NCBI RefSeq assembly: GCF_036195045.1
Contig: NZ_CP108100.1
Coordinates: forward strand, 6,138,001 to 6,202,000
Length of the DNA stretch: 64,000 nt
From: Streptomyces sp. NBC_00236
Lineage (GTDB): Bacteria > Actinomycetota > Actinomycetes > Streptomycetales > Streptomycetaceae
Direction: 5' to 3'
The notes beneath the pieces are model-generated. The model saw nothing but the letters and a program-made list of their open reading frames with translations. It ran no database searches and was not told the origin of the DNA. Of the stretch, positions 40,719-49,900 are shown one piece after another (position 1 is the stretch's first letter; the number at the start of each line of letters is the position of its first letter). Position numbers and translations under genes: made by a program.

Positions 40719-41331
40719 TGAGCACCCTTTCGAGCAGTGTCACATCTGGCTGGCCGCCGGCGGACTCGTCGCCGCCGGGCTGGTGGATAGCGACGAGTCC
40801 GGCCTCAGCCAGGTCGGCTACGAGGATCCGGGCAACGCCGAGGGGGATCGAGAGCAAGGCCGAGATCTCGGCCACCGACTTGATCTCGACGCACAGCCGG
40901 CAGATCCGCTGGTGCTCGGGCAATTGCCCTTGCAGCCGGGACGGATCAGCCGTCGTACTGACCAACGCCTCAATGGCGAGTTGGTAGCGCGGTCGGGTCC
41001 GTCCACCTGTCATGGCGTACGGACGAACGAGCGGATTGTGCGCCGCGGGCGCCGCCGGCTCGGGGGCCCGCCGCGGCTGCACCGGCTGAATACGGGGCTG
41101 TTGCGGGGAGTCGTACCGGTGCGGGCGCTGCGGCCGGTGGGGCTGCTGCGGCTGCTGCGGCCAGTCCGAGCCCTGGACGTGCTGGGGCTGCTGCGGCTGC
41201 CGGTATGGCTGATAAGGCTGCTGCGCGCCCTGTCTGCCGGGTGTGGAGGGGAAGTCGAAACCATTGTCCCCGTGCTCACCCGGAGTTCGCTGACCACCGT
41301 TGAACTGGTGCCCGCCTGGGGGTGTACCCAC
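40699..41331 (-). CDS. cvnC2: Conservon DUF742 protein CvnC
   Basis: 210 residues from GTG with a GGAGGA ribosome site. A Pro/Gln-rich disordered N-terminus (about 1-95, many PQQPQ and RPQRP repeats) precedes the DUF742 winged-helix-like domain (about 100-210): LVRPYAMTGGRTRPRYQLAIEALV, then EHQRICRLCVEIKSVAEISALL and DVTLLERVLSGLRKL. It is the C component of the conservon complex. The long repetitive N-terminus is absent from the paralogue at 45972-46379. Confidence 0.93.
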   Translation of the reverse strand: MGTPPGGHQFNGGQRTPGEHGDNGFDFPSTPGRQGAQQPYQPYRQPQQPQHVQGSDWPQQPQQPHRPQRPHRYDSPQQPRIQPVQPRRAPEPAAPAAHNPLVRPYAMTGGRTRPRYQLAIEALVSTTADPSRLQGQLPEHQRICRLCVEIKSVAEISALLSIPLGVARILVADLAEAGLVAIHQPGGDESAGGQPDVTLLERVLSGLRKL

Positions 41332-41420
41332 GATTCCTCCTCCGCCTGCCGGTCCCGATCCCAGTGGGTCCGCGCCACCGCACCCTATGGCGCGGTGACG
41401 CGAAACGCACTGTCTGTCTA

Positions 41421-41834
41421 TTAGTTAAGAAGACTTCCCTGAAGCTCGGCACGGAGGTCCGGAGTGAGGACACTGCCCGCGCGGTCGACAAGAAGGGCCA
41501 TTTCGTACCCAACCAGACCGATATCGGCGTCCGGGTGTGCGAGTACGGCCAACGAAGATCCATCGGAAACGGACATGATGAAGAGGAATCCTCGCTCCAT
41601 CTCCACAACTGTCTGATTCACGGCGCCGCCCTCGAAGATCCGGGAGGCACCTGCGGTCAGCGAGGTCAGACCGGAGGCGACAGCCGCCAACTGGTCCGCA
41701 CGGTCGCGCGGGAATCCCTCGGACATCGCCAGCAGGAGTCCGTCGGCGGAGACCACCACCGTGTGGGACACCCCGGGGGTGTTGTCCACGAAGTTGGTGA
41801 TCAACCAGTTCAGATTCTGCGCCGCCTGGCTCAT
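41421..41834 (-). CDS. cvnB2: Conservon roadblock/LC7 protein CvnB
   Basis: 137 residues, one roadblock/LC7 domain: LNWLITNFVDNTPGVSHTVVV, GLTSLTAGASRIFEGGAV and HPDADIGLVGYEMALLVDRAG. ATG 41834 begins the conserved MSQAAQNL; the frame extends further upstream only into the end of cvnA. Roadblock proteins bind or regulate Ras-like GTPases, here CvnD. It differs from its paralogue at 46513-46926 by only a handful of conservative residues. Confidence 0.93.
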   Translation of the reverse strand: MSQAAQNLNWLITNFVDNTPGVSHTVVVSADGLLLAMSEGFPRDRADQLAAVASGLTSLTAGASRIFEGGAVNQTVVEMERGFLFIMSVSDGSSLAVLAHPDADIGLVGYEMALLVDRAGSVLTPDLRAELQGSLLN

Positions 41835-41844
41835 CGGGCTCACA

Positions 41845-44800
41845 CTAACGCTCCTGGTTGTAGGTATTACTGGTGTCCGAACCCGCGTTACGTCCCCGCA
41901 GCACGCCACGTCGCAGGTTGCTCAACCTGCCACGCACGTCCTCCGGGGCGCGGGAGACCTGGGGGCCGCCCTGCTGGGTCTGTTCGGCCGTGCCCTCGAC
42001 CAGGTTGGCCTTGGGTACGCGCCGGGGAAGACCGGAGGGGGTGACCCCGCCCGCCTTCGGCTCCTTGAGCTTCTCGGCCCGCTCCCAGCGCTCGTCGTTC
42101 GCCGAGCGCCAGTCCTCGGGACCGGTCTCGTCCGCTTGCGCGGGCGACGGCTGCCGCTGCGGCAGTTCCTGCTGCTGCTGCGCCGACTGCTGCTCGGCGA
42201 CGGGCTGCTCGTTGCCACGGCCGCTGGGCTGCCAGTGCTGCTGGCCGCCGCGGCGCGGCAGACCGGCATCGGTCAGCTCGTGGCCGACGTTCGGGACGGG
42301 GCCCGAACGGTCGAAGCCTACGCGTTCCTGCGAAGGCGCGGGAGTGATCGGACGAGACTCGGGCCCGTCCTGCGTCACCGGCGCGAACGCGCCCTGGTAC
42401 GTGCTCTGATCAGCCCACTCTTCCTGCTGGGGCTGAGCGGCGTACTGCCCGTCATAGGCCTGCGCGGGTGCCTGGGGGGCCGCGTACTGCGTCTCCTGGT
42501 AGCCGTCCTGGCCGCCGCCGTATCCGGGCTGCTCGGCATAGCCGGTGTCACCCCGGTACGGGTCGTAGCCGCCTTCGTACGAGGGCTGCTCGTACTGCTG
42601 CTGCTCCTGCTGTCCGCCGGCCTGCGGCTCCTGTGCGTACGGGTCCGGGGCGTAGGCGGCCTCGCCGTACGGGGCCTCGGCGTACTGCTGCTGCGGCTCC
42701 TCCTGCTGCGGGAACGGCGGGCGCTCACCGCCGGTCTGCGCCTCCAGCGCCGCCCGGCGCTCCTCACGCATCAGCGAGCGGCCCACCGGGTCGAGCTGGG
42801 GGGAGTCCGCGGACGGCTCCTCGTAGCGCGAGTCGTCGAAGCCGAGCTCGGCCGCCGTACGCATCTGGGGCTGCAGCGGGGCCGCGTCGAACGCCTGCTG
42901 CTGCGGAATGATCGAGGAGACGGTGAAGTCGTCCTGCGCGGGGGCTCCGTCGCCGCCACCACCGTGGGTGATCGCGTCCGGCAGCATGACCAGCGAGGTG
43001 GTCCCGGCCTGCTCGCCCGACGGGCGCAGCTGGACCCGGATGCCGTGCCGGTCGGCGAGGCGGCCGACCACGAACAGGCCCATGCGCTGCGAGACCGCGG
43101 CGTCCACCGTCGGCGGGTTGGCCAGCTTGTGGTTGATGTCGGCGAAGTCCTCGGCGGTGAGGCCGATGCCCTTGTCGTGGATCTCGATCATCACGCGGCT
43201 GTCGGGCAGCCGGGTCGCGGTGACCCGCACCTTGGTCTGCGGCGAGGAGAACGTGGTGGCGTTCTCCAGCAGCTCGGCCAGCAGGTGCACGAGGTCGGTG
43301 ACGGACTGGCCGTGGATCTCGGTCTCCGGCACCCCGGAGAGCTCGATGCGCTCGTAGGACTCCACCTCGGAGGAGGCGGCCCGCAGGACGTCCACCAGCG
43401 GAACCGGCTGGTTCCAGCGGCGGCCGGGCTCCTCGCCGGCGAGGACCAGGAGGTTCTCGCCGTTGCGGCGCATACGGGTCGCCAGGTGGTCCAGCCGGAA
43501 GAGGCTCTCCAGCTGGTCCGGGTCGGCCTCGTTGTTCTCCAGGTCGGTGATGAGGGTCAGCTGGCCCTCGATGAGCGACTGGTTGCGGCGCGAGAGGTTG
43601 GTGAAGATCGCGTTGACGTTGCCCCGCAGCATGGCCTGCTCGGCCGCGAGACGGACCGCCTCGCGGTGCACCTGGTCGAAGGCGCGGGCGACCTCGCCGA
43701 TCTCGTCCTGGGTGTTGATCGGGATCGGCTGGACACGGGTGTCCACCCGGCCCGGGTCGGTGCGGGAGAGCTGGTCGACGAGCGAGGGCAGCCGCTGCTC
43801 GGCGATGGAGAAGGCGGCCGTACGCAGCCGGCGCATCGAGCGGCTCATCTGGCGGGCCATGAGCCCGGCCAGGAGGAAGGCCGCCAGCAGGGCGATGATC
43901 ACGATCGCGGCGTTGACGATGGCGTCGGTCCGGGCGCTGGAGGAGATCTCCGCGGCCTCGGTCACCGCCTTGTCGACGAGCTCGTCCTCGACCGTGGTGT
44001 AGCCGTCGAACTTTGCGGTGGCGGCGGCCATCCAGGTCTCGGGGGTGATCCCCTTCGCCTTGAGGTCCTTGGGGTCCCTGCCCTGCCCGATCTCCTGGGC
44101 CATGCCGTCGTAGACGGAGCCGTCGATGGTGGGCGGCGCCACGAACGGGACACCTGCCGCGTCGGCCTGCTCCTTCGCGGTCTTGAGCTTGGCGGCGCCC
44201 TCGGCGGCCTTGCCGGCCATCACAGTCTTCAGCCGGGCGGCGTCGGCCTCCGTACCACCGGAGACGAATTCGCCGAGGGCGATCTGCTCCAGGTAGTTGT
44301 ACGAGCCGAATGCCTTGACCTGGTCGTTGAACTTGCCGCTCTCCCGGCTGGGCCGCACCAGAAGGTGCATGCCGATGGAGCGCTGAAGCGATTCTGCAGC
44401 CTTGGCCAGCTCGATCGCGTAGACGGTACGGCCGTAACTGGTGATGTTTCCGGTGCCGAGGCCCAGCTCGTTGCAGAACTCCATCAGGGAGTGCTGGACC
44501 TGGGTGTAACCCTCTTCGGTCTTCACCGGGTCCATGGCGGCGGTGTAGGCGGCCTTGCGCAGCTCCGGGAGCTTGGGCTCCTCCAGCTTGAACAGCTTGA
44601 GGCGGCGCTCCAGACCCTGCTTCCCGGGCATGTTCTCCACGGCCGCGTCGAACTTCTGAGCGGCTGCGTCGGTGGTGGCCCGGGCCTGGGTGACGACCTC
44701 CGAGTCGCGCTTGTTGGACAGCAGCGGCTGAGCGGTGAGGTCACGCTCGTTGAGCAGTGCCTGCCCGTACTCGGCGGATGCGCGCACGATCAGCGCGGTC

Positions 44801-45063
44801 TTCTCGGCGTCCTGGGCCTCCTGCCAGGTGTCGAGCGAACCCTTCACCTGGAAGCCGCCCATGATCAGGCCGACCAGGACCGGGATCAGGAGGATCGCGT
44901 TCAGCCGGGTGGGCACCCGCCAGTTGCGCGGGGACAGCCGACTGGTGCTGCCACCGGCCGGTATCCCTTCGGACACATCGGCGGACGGCGCCACGCTGCG
45001 CGACGGCGGGGTGAAGTTGCCCCGCTCAGCCTGCGCCATTGCGCCCTCGTTGTTACGCCTCAC
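41845..45063 (-). CDS. cvnA2: Conservon sensor histidine-kinase-like protein CvnA
   Basis: 1072 residues. TM1 is near residues 50-72, then a large extracytoplasmic nitrate/nitrite-sensing-like (NIT) helical domain to about 385, TM2 about 388-410, HAMP, and an ATPase core with FRLDHLATRMRRNG (H-box-like), LLAELLENAT (N-box), HDKGIGL and GLFVVGRLADRHG (G-boxes). The last ~370 residues are Pro/Gln/Tyr-rich and probably disordered. GTG 45063 is preceded by AGAGGTTG at the same spacing as in the other cvnA, supporting this start; ATG 45039 with GAGGG is an alternative. It is the sensor of the conservon. Confidence 0.92.
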   Translation of the reverse strand: MRRNNEGAMAQAERGNFTPPSRSVAPSADVSEGIPAGGSTSRLSPRNWRVPTRLNAILLIPVLVGLIMGGFQVKGSLDTWQEAQDAEKTALIVRASAEYGQALLNERDLTAQPLLSNKRDSEVVTQARATTDAAAQKFDAAVENMPGKQGLERRLKLFKLEEPKLPELRKAAYTAAMDPVKTEEGYTQVQHSLMEFCNELGLGTGNITSYGRTVYAIELAKAAESLQRSIGMHLLVRPSRESGKFNDQVKAFGSYNYLEQIALGEFVSGGTEADAARLKTVMAGKAAEGAAKLKTAKEQADAAGVPFVAPPTIDGSVYDGMAQEIGQGRDPKDLKAKGITPETWMAAATAKFDGYTTVEDELVDKAVTEAAEISSSARTDAIVNAAIVIIALLAAFLLAGLMARQMSRSMRRLRTAAFSIAEQRLPSLVDQLSRTDPGRVDTRVQPIPINTQDEIGEVARAFDQVHREAVRLAAEQAMLRGNVNAIFTNLSRRNQSLIEGQLTLITDLENNEADPDQLESLFRLDHLATRMRRNGENLLVLAGEEPGRRWNQPVPLVDVLRAASSEVESYERIELSGVPETEIHGQSVTDLVHLLAELLENATTFSSPQTKVRVTATRLPDSRVMIEIHDKGIGLTAEDFADINHKLANPPTVDAAVSQRMGLFVVGRLADRHGIRVQLRPSGEQAGTTSLVMLPDAITHGGGGDGAPAQDDFTVSSIIPQQQAFDAAPLQPQMRTAAELGFDDSRYEEPSADSPQLDPVGRSLMREERRAALEAQTGGERPPFPQQEEPQQQYAEAPYGEAAYAPDPYAQEPQAGGQQEQQQYEQPSYEGGYDPYRGDTGYAEQPGYGGGQDGYQETQYAAPQAPAQAYDGQYAAQPQQEEWADQSTYQGAFAPVTQDGPESRPITPAPSQERVGFDRSGPVPNVGHELTDAGLPRRGGQQHWQPSGRGNEQPVAEQQSAQQQQELPQRQPSPAQADETGPEDWRSANDERWERAEKLKEPKAGGVTPSGLPRRVPKANLVEGTAEQTQQGGPQVSRAPEDVRGRLSNLRRGVLRGRNAGSDTSNTYNQER

Positions 45064-45230
45064 TCGACCAACAACCTCTCGGCGTCGGCACCTACGTTGT
45101 GCCGTGTTCGTTCAGGGCCGTACTACTCGGGAGTTCGTCGAATTGCAGCACGGCTACCGGCCGCGTTCCAAACAGTCGGAATGTGCGATTCCGAGTGGCC
45201 CACGCCTCAGATAAAACGGGCATAAAGAAC

Positions 45231-45254
45231 GAGCCCCGCCAAAAGGCGGGGCTC
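45231..45254. terminator. Hairpin terminator
   Basis: A perfect 10-bp stem (GAGCCCCGCC) with an AAAA loop lies downstream of the first conservon and upstream of cvnA2. It is a second-line terminator for the leftward transcript. Confidence 0.65.
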
Positions 45255-45327
45255 ATGTGAGCACAGCGATACCGCTCGTGCGCATCGGGTACTGACCGTG
45301 GGGTAATTCTCTTTCGAAACGTTATGA

Positions 45328-45371
45328 ACACGGGGGCGGATCGTGTCAAAGGACACAGCCCACCCCCGTGT
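45328..45371 (-). terminator. Terminator of the first conservon
   Basis: ACACGGGGG pairs with CCCCCGTGT and GTGTC with GACAC inside it, giving a two-part hairpin beginning about 39 nt after the cvnD1 stop on the minus strand. Confidence 0.6.
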
Positions 45372-45409
45372 GACTACGGCAATTGTCGTACGGCAATACC
45401 GACTTGTGC

Positions 45410-45991
45410 CTACTTGAGCCGCGCCATCAAAGCGTGCTCCACCAGCGTGATCAGACCGCTCTTTGCGTCACCGCGGTGCCGCGCGTCGGTCGTGATGATC
45501 GGGGTGTCGGGTCCGATCTGAAGTGCTTCGCGGACCTCGTCGGGGGTGTAGGGCTGGTGTCCGTCGAAGCCGTTGAGGGCGATGACGAACGGCAGCCCGC
45601 TGTTCTCGAAGTAGTCGACCGCGGGGAAGCAGTCGGCGAGGCGGCGGGTGTCGACGAGGACGACGGCGCCGATGGCGCCGCGTACCAGGTCGTCCCACAT
45701 GAACCAGAAGCGGTCCTGTCCGGGGGTACCGAAGAGGTACAGGATCAGGTCCTGGTCCAGGGTGATGCGGCCGAAGTCCATGGCCACCGTCGTGGTGGTC
45801 TTGCCGCCGGTGTGGGTCAAGTCGTCGATGCCCGCCGAGGCGGACGTCATCACGGCTTCGGTGCGCAGCGGATTGATCTCCGAAACGGCACCGACGAACG
45901 TGGTCTTGCCCACGCCGAATCCACCCGCCACCACGATCTTCGCCGAGGTGGTGGCCCGGGCTGCACCGCCACTAGAGCTTGCGAAGTCCAC
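45410..45991 (-). CDS. cvnD1: Conservon GTP-binding protein CvnD (first conservon)
   Basis: 193 residues with GGFGVGKTTFVG, FGTPGQDRFWFM and ALNGFD, the same length as the paralogue at 40137-40718. The proteins differ at only about seven positions, and the DNA is identical over runs of about 158, 117 and 89 bp, including third codon positions. Start and 20-nt overlap with cvnC are also conserved. It is the GTPase output component of the conservon. Confidence 0.93.
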   Translation of the reverse strand: MDFASSSGGAARATTSAKIVVAGGFGVGKTTFVGAVSEINPLRTEAVMTSASAGIDDLTHTGGKTTTTVAMDFGRITLDQDLILYLFGTPGQDRFWFMWDDLVRGAIGAVVLVDTRRLADCFPAVDYFENSGLPFVIALNGFDGHQPYTPDEVREALQIGPDTPIITTDARHRGDAKSGLITLVEHALMARLK

Positions 45992-46379
45992 TGAGCACCC
46001 TTTCGAGCAGTGTCACATCCGGCGCGCCGCCGGCCTCTCCGTTGCCCGGCTGGTGGATGGCCACCATGCCGGCTTCCGCCAGGTCCGCGACGAGGATCCG
46101 GGCCACACCGAGCGGCATCGACAGCAGGGCCGACACCTCGGCGACCGACTTGACCTCGCGGCACAGGTGGCAGATCCGCTGGTGCTCGGGGAGCAGCGTC
46201 CCCAGATGCGCCGGGTCGGCCGTGGTGCTGACCAGCGCCTCTATCGCTAGCTGGTAGCGCGGTCGGGTCCGTCCGCCGGTCATGGCGTACGGACGGACCA
46301 GCGGCTGGTCGCCTTCACCTTCGTACGACGCGCGGTTCAACGCGCCGTACGGATCGGGTGAGGCGGGTGGCGGGGTCAT
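45972..46379 (-). CDS. cvnC1: Conservon DUF742 protein CvnC
   Basis: 135 residues. A short N-terminus (about 25 residues) precedes the DUF742 domain: LVRPYAMTGGRTRPRYQLAIEALV, HQRICHLCREVKSVAEVSALL and DVTLLERVLSGLRKL. GGAGGATTC precedes ATG 46379. It lacks the 75-residue Pro/Gln-rich leader of the other CvnC, so the two conservons differ in this adaptor. A 133-bp gap separates it from cvnB1. Confidence 0.93.
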   Translation of the reverse strand: MTPPPASPDPYGALNRASYEGEGDQPLVRPYAMTGGRTRPRYQLAIEALVSTTADPAHLGTLLPEHQRICHLCREVKSVAEVSALLSMPLGVARILVADLAEAGMVAIHQPGNGEAGGAPDVTLLERVLSGLRKL

Positions 46380-46512
46380 GAATCCTCCGGGCGTGACAGC
46401 AGGGTGTCGGCTTGCCGTCTGAAGGGGCCGGTGGGGGGCTGTAAGCGGCCGGACGGGCGAGTGATAAGTGCGGTACCTGGGCTAATCGTCTGTGTCACCG
46501 ATTCACGGCCGC

Positions 46513-46926
46513 CTAGTGGAGCAGGCTGCCCTGCAGCTCGGCACGGAGGTCCGGAGTCAGGACAGTGCCCGCCCGGTCCACCAGCAGAGCCATTTCGTAG
46601 CCGACCAGACCGATGTCGGCGTCCGGATGGGCCAGCACGGCCAGTGAGGAGCCGTCCGAGATGGACATCAGGAAGAGGAACCCGCGTTCCATCTCCACCA
46701 CGGTCTGGCTGACGGCGCCGCCCTCGAAGATCCGGGAGGCACCCGCGGTCAGCGAGGTCAGACCGGAGGCGACAGCCGCCAGCTGGTCGGCGCGGTCGCG
46801 CGGGAAACCTTCGGACATCGCCAGCAGCAGGCCGTCTGCGGAGACCACCACCGTGTGCGACACCCCGGGGGTGTTGTCCACGAAGTTGGTGATCAACCAG
46901 TTCAGATTCTGCGCGGCCTGACTCAT
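46513..46926 (-). CDS. cvnB1: Conservon roadblock/LC7 protein CvnB
   Basis: 137 residues, nearly identical to its paralogue at 41421-41834; the visible differences are N/S, I/L, V/I, S/T and the C-terminal residue. ATG 46926 was chosen, as it begins MSQAAQNL; the TTG nine bases further upstream is unlikely. It starts 10 nt after the cvnA1 stop and probably contacts the CvnD GTPase. Confidence 0.93.
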   Translation of the reverse strand: MSQAAQNLNWLITNFVDNTPGVSHTVVVSADGLLLAMSEGFPRDRADQLAAVASGLTSLTAGASRIFEGGAVSQTVVEMERGFLFLMSISDGSSLAVLAHPDADIGLVGYEMALLVDRAGTVLTPDLRAELQGSLLH

Positions 46927-46935
46927 CGGGCTCAA

Positions 46936-49900
46936 CTAACGCTCCTGCTGGTGAGTGGGGCCGAGTGGGAAACTGCCGGTCGACGGGCCGTTGTTGGCCT
47001 GACGTCCCTGCTGGATGCCCCGGCGGAGATTGGTCAGCCGCCCGCGCACATCATCGGGCGCACGCGACACCTGGGGACCGGACTGATGGTTCTGCTGCTG
47101 GGCGGTACCCGGCACCAGATTGGCACGCGGGACCCGGCGAGGCAGACCGGATGTAGTAATTCCGCCTGCTGCGGGCTTCTTCACCCGCTCCGCCTGCCGG
47201 ACGAGTTCGTCGTTCGGCGAGGCACGCCAGGAGCTTGTGGGGCCCGTCTCACCGGCATCACGACGCGGTGCGGCGGGAGCGGGACGCTCCTCGGCGGGCT
47301 GCTGGGGGAAACCGGGAGCCTGCGGCGCGGCGGGCGGCTGCTGGCCACCCTGCTGCGGACCGTGGAACCAGTTGGTCTCCAGCGTGTCGTACAGCGGGGT
47401 ACGGCCGTCGCCGGGACCGGCCGGCGGCAGCGCCTCGTGCTGAGGCTGCTGCGGCAGGACCGGCCGGTAGTCCGCGCCCGGAGCCGGCGCGACGGGCGGA
47501 CGCGGGGCACCGAAGTCCCCGTTGTCGCGGTCACGCTGGCGCGGCGCGGGCTGGCCCTGGGCCTGTGCGGGCTGCCCGAAGTCCGGGCGGGCGAACTGCG
47601 CGGTGCTCGCCGGGTCCGGTGCCTGCGGCGCGGGCCGCTGCTGCGGGGCCGGTGCCGAGAAGTCCGGGCGGGCGAACTCGGCGGTGGCGCCGGGTCCCTG
47701 ACGGCTGTCCATCGGCGGACGCGGGCTGAGCGGCGGCGGGTTCAGCGGCCGCTGGAACTGGCCGGTGGACTCGGGCTCCTCATGACCGCGGGGCGCGTCG
47801 AGCGGGGAGCGCCGCGGTGCGGACGGCTCCTCGTTGCTGCCCCAGCTGGTGGTCTGCGGGCGCTGCGGCTGGGGGTTGCCACCCGGCAGCTCCGCACGCG
47901 GACCGCCGACCGGCGGCAACTGACGGTCGTTCTGACCGGGACCGCCGGGCTGCTGGAAACCGCCGCCCCGGCCGTCCTGCCGGGCCTGCTGCGGCTGAGG
48001 CGCGTGCCGGCCGGGACCGTTCTGCTCCGGACGCTTCTGGTCGAAGAGGCTGGGCTGGCCCGAGTCCGTACGGGCGCCGTCGCCCTGGCCGCGTGCACCG
48101 AGCCGGGCACCGCCGCCGAAGGCACCGGAGAGCCCGCCACCCTGGCGCGGCGGCTCCGGGCGCGAGGCGTCCGGCTGTCGGCCCTGCGGACCGGTGCCGG
48201 CGCTCTGGAAGCCCTGGTTCTGCTGGCCGCCGGGCTGACCGGGCTGGCCCGGCTGGTTCGAGCCGCCGTCACGGGCAGGCAGGGCCGCACGCGGACCGGA
48301 GCCCGCGCCGACCTGGCCGCGCGTGGCACCGGGACCGGCGGCGAGCCGCCCGCCCGGGGCCGACGGGTTGCTCTCGAGACCGGTACGGGGCGCGTTGCCG
48401 CCGGCGAGAAGGCCGCCGGGGGCGGGGGACTGCTGGCCCGGCGCCTGCTTCGGAGCGGGCTGCTTGCCGCCGTGCGCGACATCGACCGGGAGCATGACCA
48501 GCGCGGTCGTACCACCGGAGTCGGACGGGCGCAGCTGGATGCGGATGCCGTGACGCAGCGACAGCCGGCCGACCACGAACAGACCCATGCGGCGGGAGAC
48601 CGAGACGTCCACGGTGGGCGGCGAAGCGAGCCGCTCGTTGATCGCCGCGAGGTCCTCGGGGGAGAGGCCGATGCCCGTGTCGTGGATCTCGACGAGCACC
48701 CGGCCGTCGGGCAGCGCGTGACCGGTGACCCGGACCTTCGTCTGCGGCGAGGAGAACGACGTGGCGTTCTCCAGCAGCTCGGCGAGGAGGTGCACGAGGT
48801 CGTTGACGACCCGGCCGGCGACCTCGGTGGCGGGCACCGCGGCCAGTTCGATGCGCTCGTACTGCTCCACCTCGGAGGCGGCGGCACGGAGCACGTCGAC
48901 CAGCGGCACCGGACGGGTCCACCGGCGGCCCGGCTCCTCGCCCGCGAGGACGAGGAGGTTCTCACCGTTACGGCGCATACGGGTCGCGAGGTGGTCGAGC
49001 TTGAAGAGCGAGGACAGCTGGTCCGGGTCGGCCTCGCGCGACTCCAGCTCGGAGATGAGCGAGAGCTGACGCTGGATGAGGCCCTGCGAACGGCGCGAGA
49101 GGTTGGTGAACATCGCGTTGACGTTGCCCCGGAGGAGAGCCTGCTCGGCGGCCAGACGGACAGCCTCGCGGTGCACGTCGTCGAAGGCCGCGGCCACCTT
49201 GCCGATCTCGTCGCGGGAGTGCACACCCACCGACTCGACCGAGGTGTCGACGTCCTGCGGGTCGGTCTCCGAGAGCTGCTTGACGAGCTCGGGCAGCCGC
49301 TCCTGGGCGACGCGCGTGGCGGTGTCCTGCAGCCGTCGCAGCGAGCGGATCATGGACCGGGCGACGACGAAGGCGCCGACCAGCGAGACACCGAGCACCA
49401 GCAGGATGAGCGCACCACTGATGATCGCGCTGCGCTGGGACTCGTCGCGCAGCTCTCGCGCCTTGCCCTCCATGTCGCTGAGGAGCGTCTCCTCGATCTG
49501 CTTCATGGCCTGGATCTTGGTGGAGTCCTGGTCGTACCAGTCCATGTACGAACGGCGGGCGCCGGGGCTGCTGATGCCGTTCGTGTTGGTGAGGACCTTC
49601 TTGGCGTAGGTGTCCGCCGCCTTGATCTCGGGCTGGCCCTCGTCGAGTGTGGAGGTCAGCTCGTCGGCGTTCTGGCCCGTCGTGGTGTAGATCGCCTCGA
49701 AGGAGCGGCGGGCCGCCTCCTCCTTGTTCAGGGCGGCCTCACCGAACTGCTGGTCGTTGCGGTCGAGGTGGGGCTGCTTGTCGTTGCCGCCCGGCAGCGC
49801 GGCGGCGATGATCGCGCGCTGGACCGACGCGTACTCCTTGGCGGAGGAGAAGGCCGCCAGAGCACGGGTCCGCTTGATCATCTCGGGGTTGCTGGTCGCC

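Larger units (their letters stand above)
45064..45409. other. Intergenic region between the two conservons
   Basis: 346 bp without a gene. It holds two strong hairpins (45231-45254 and 45328-45371) and presumably the promoter of the second conservon near 45080-45200, where AT content rises. I could not pick a convincing -35/-10 pair. Confidence 0.6.
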
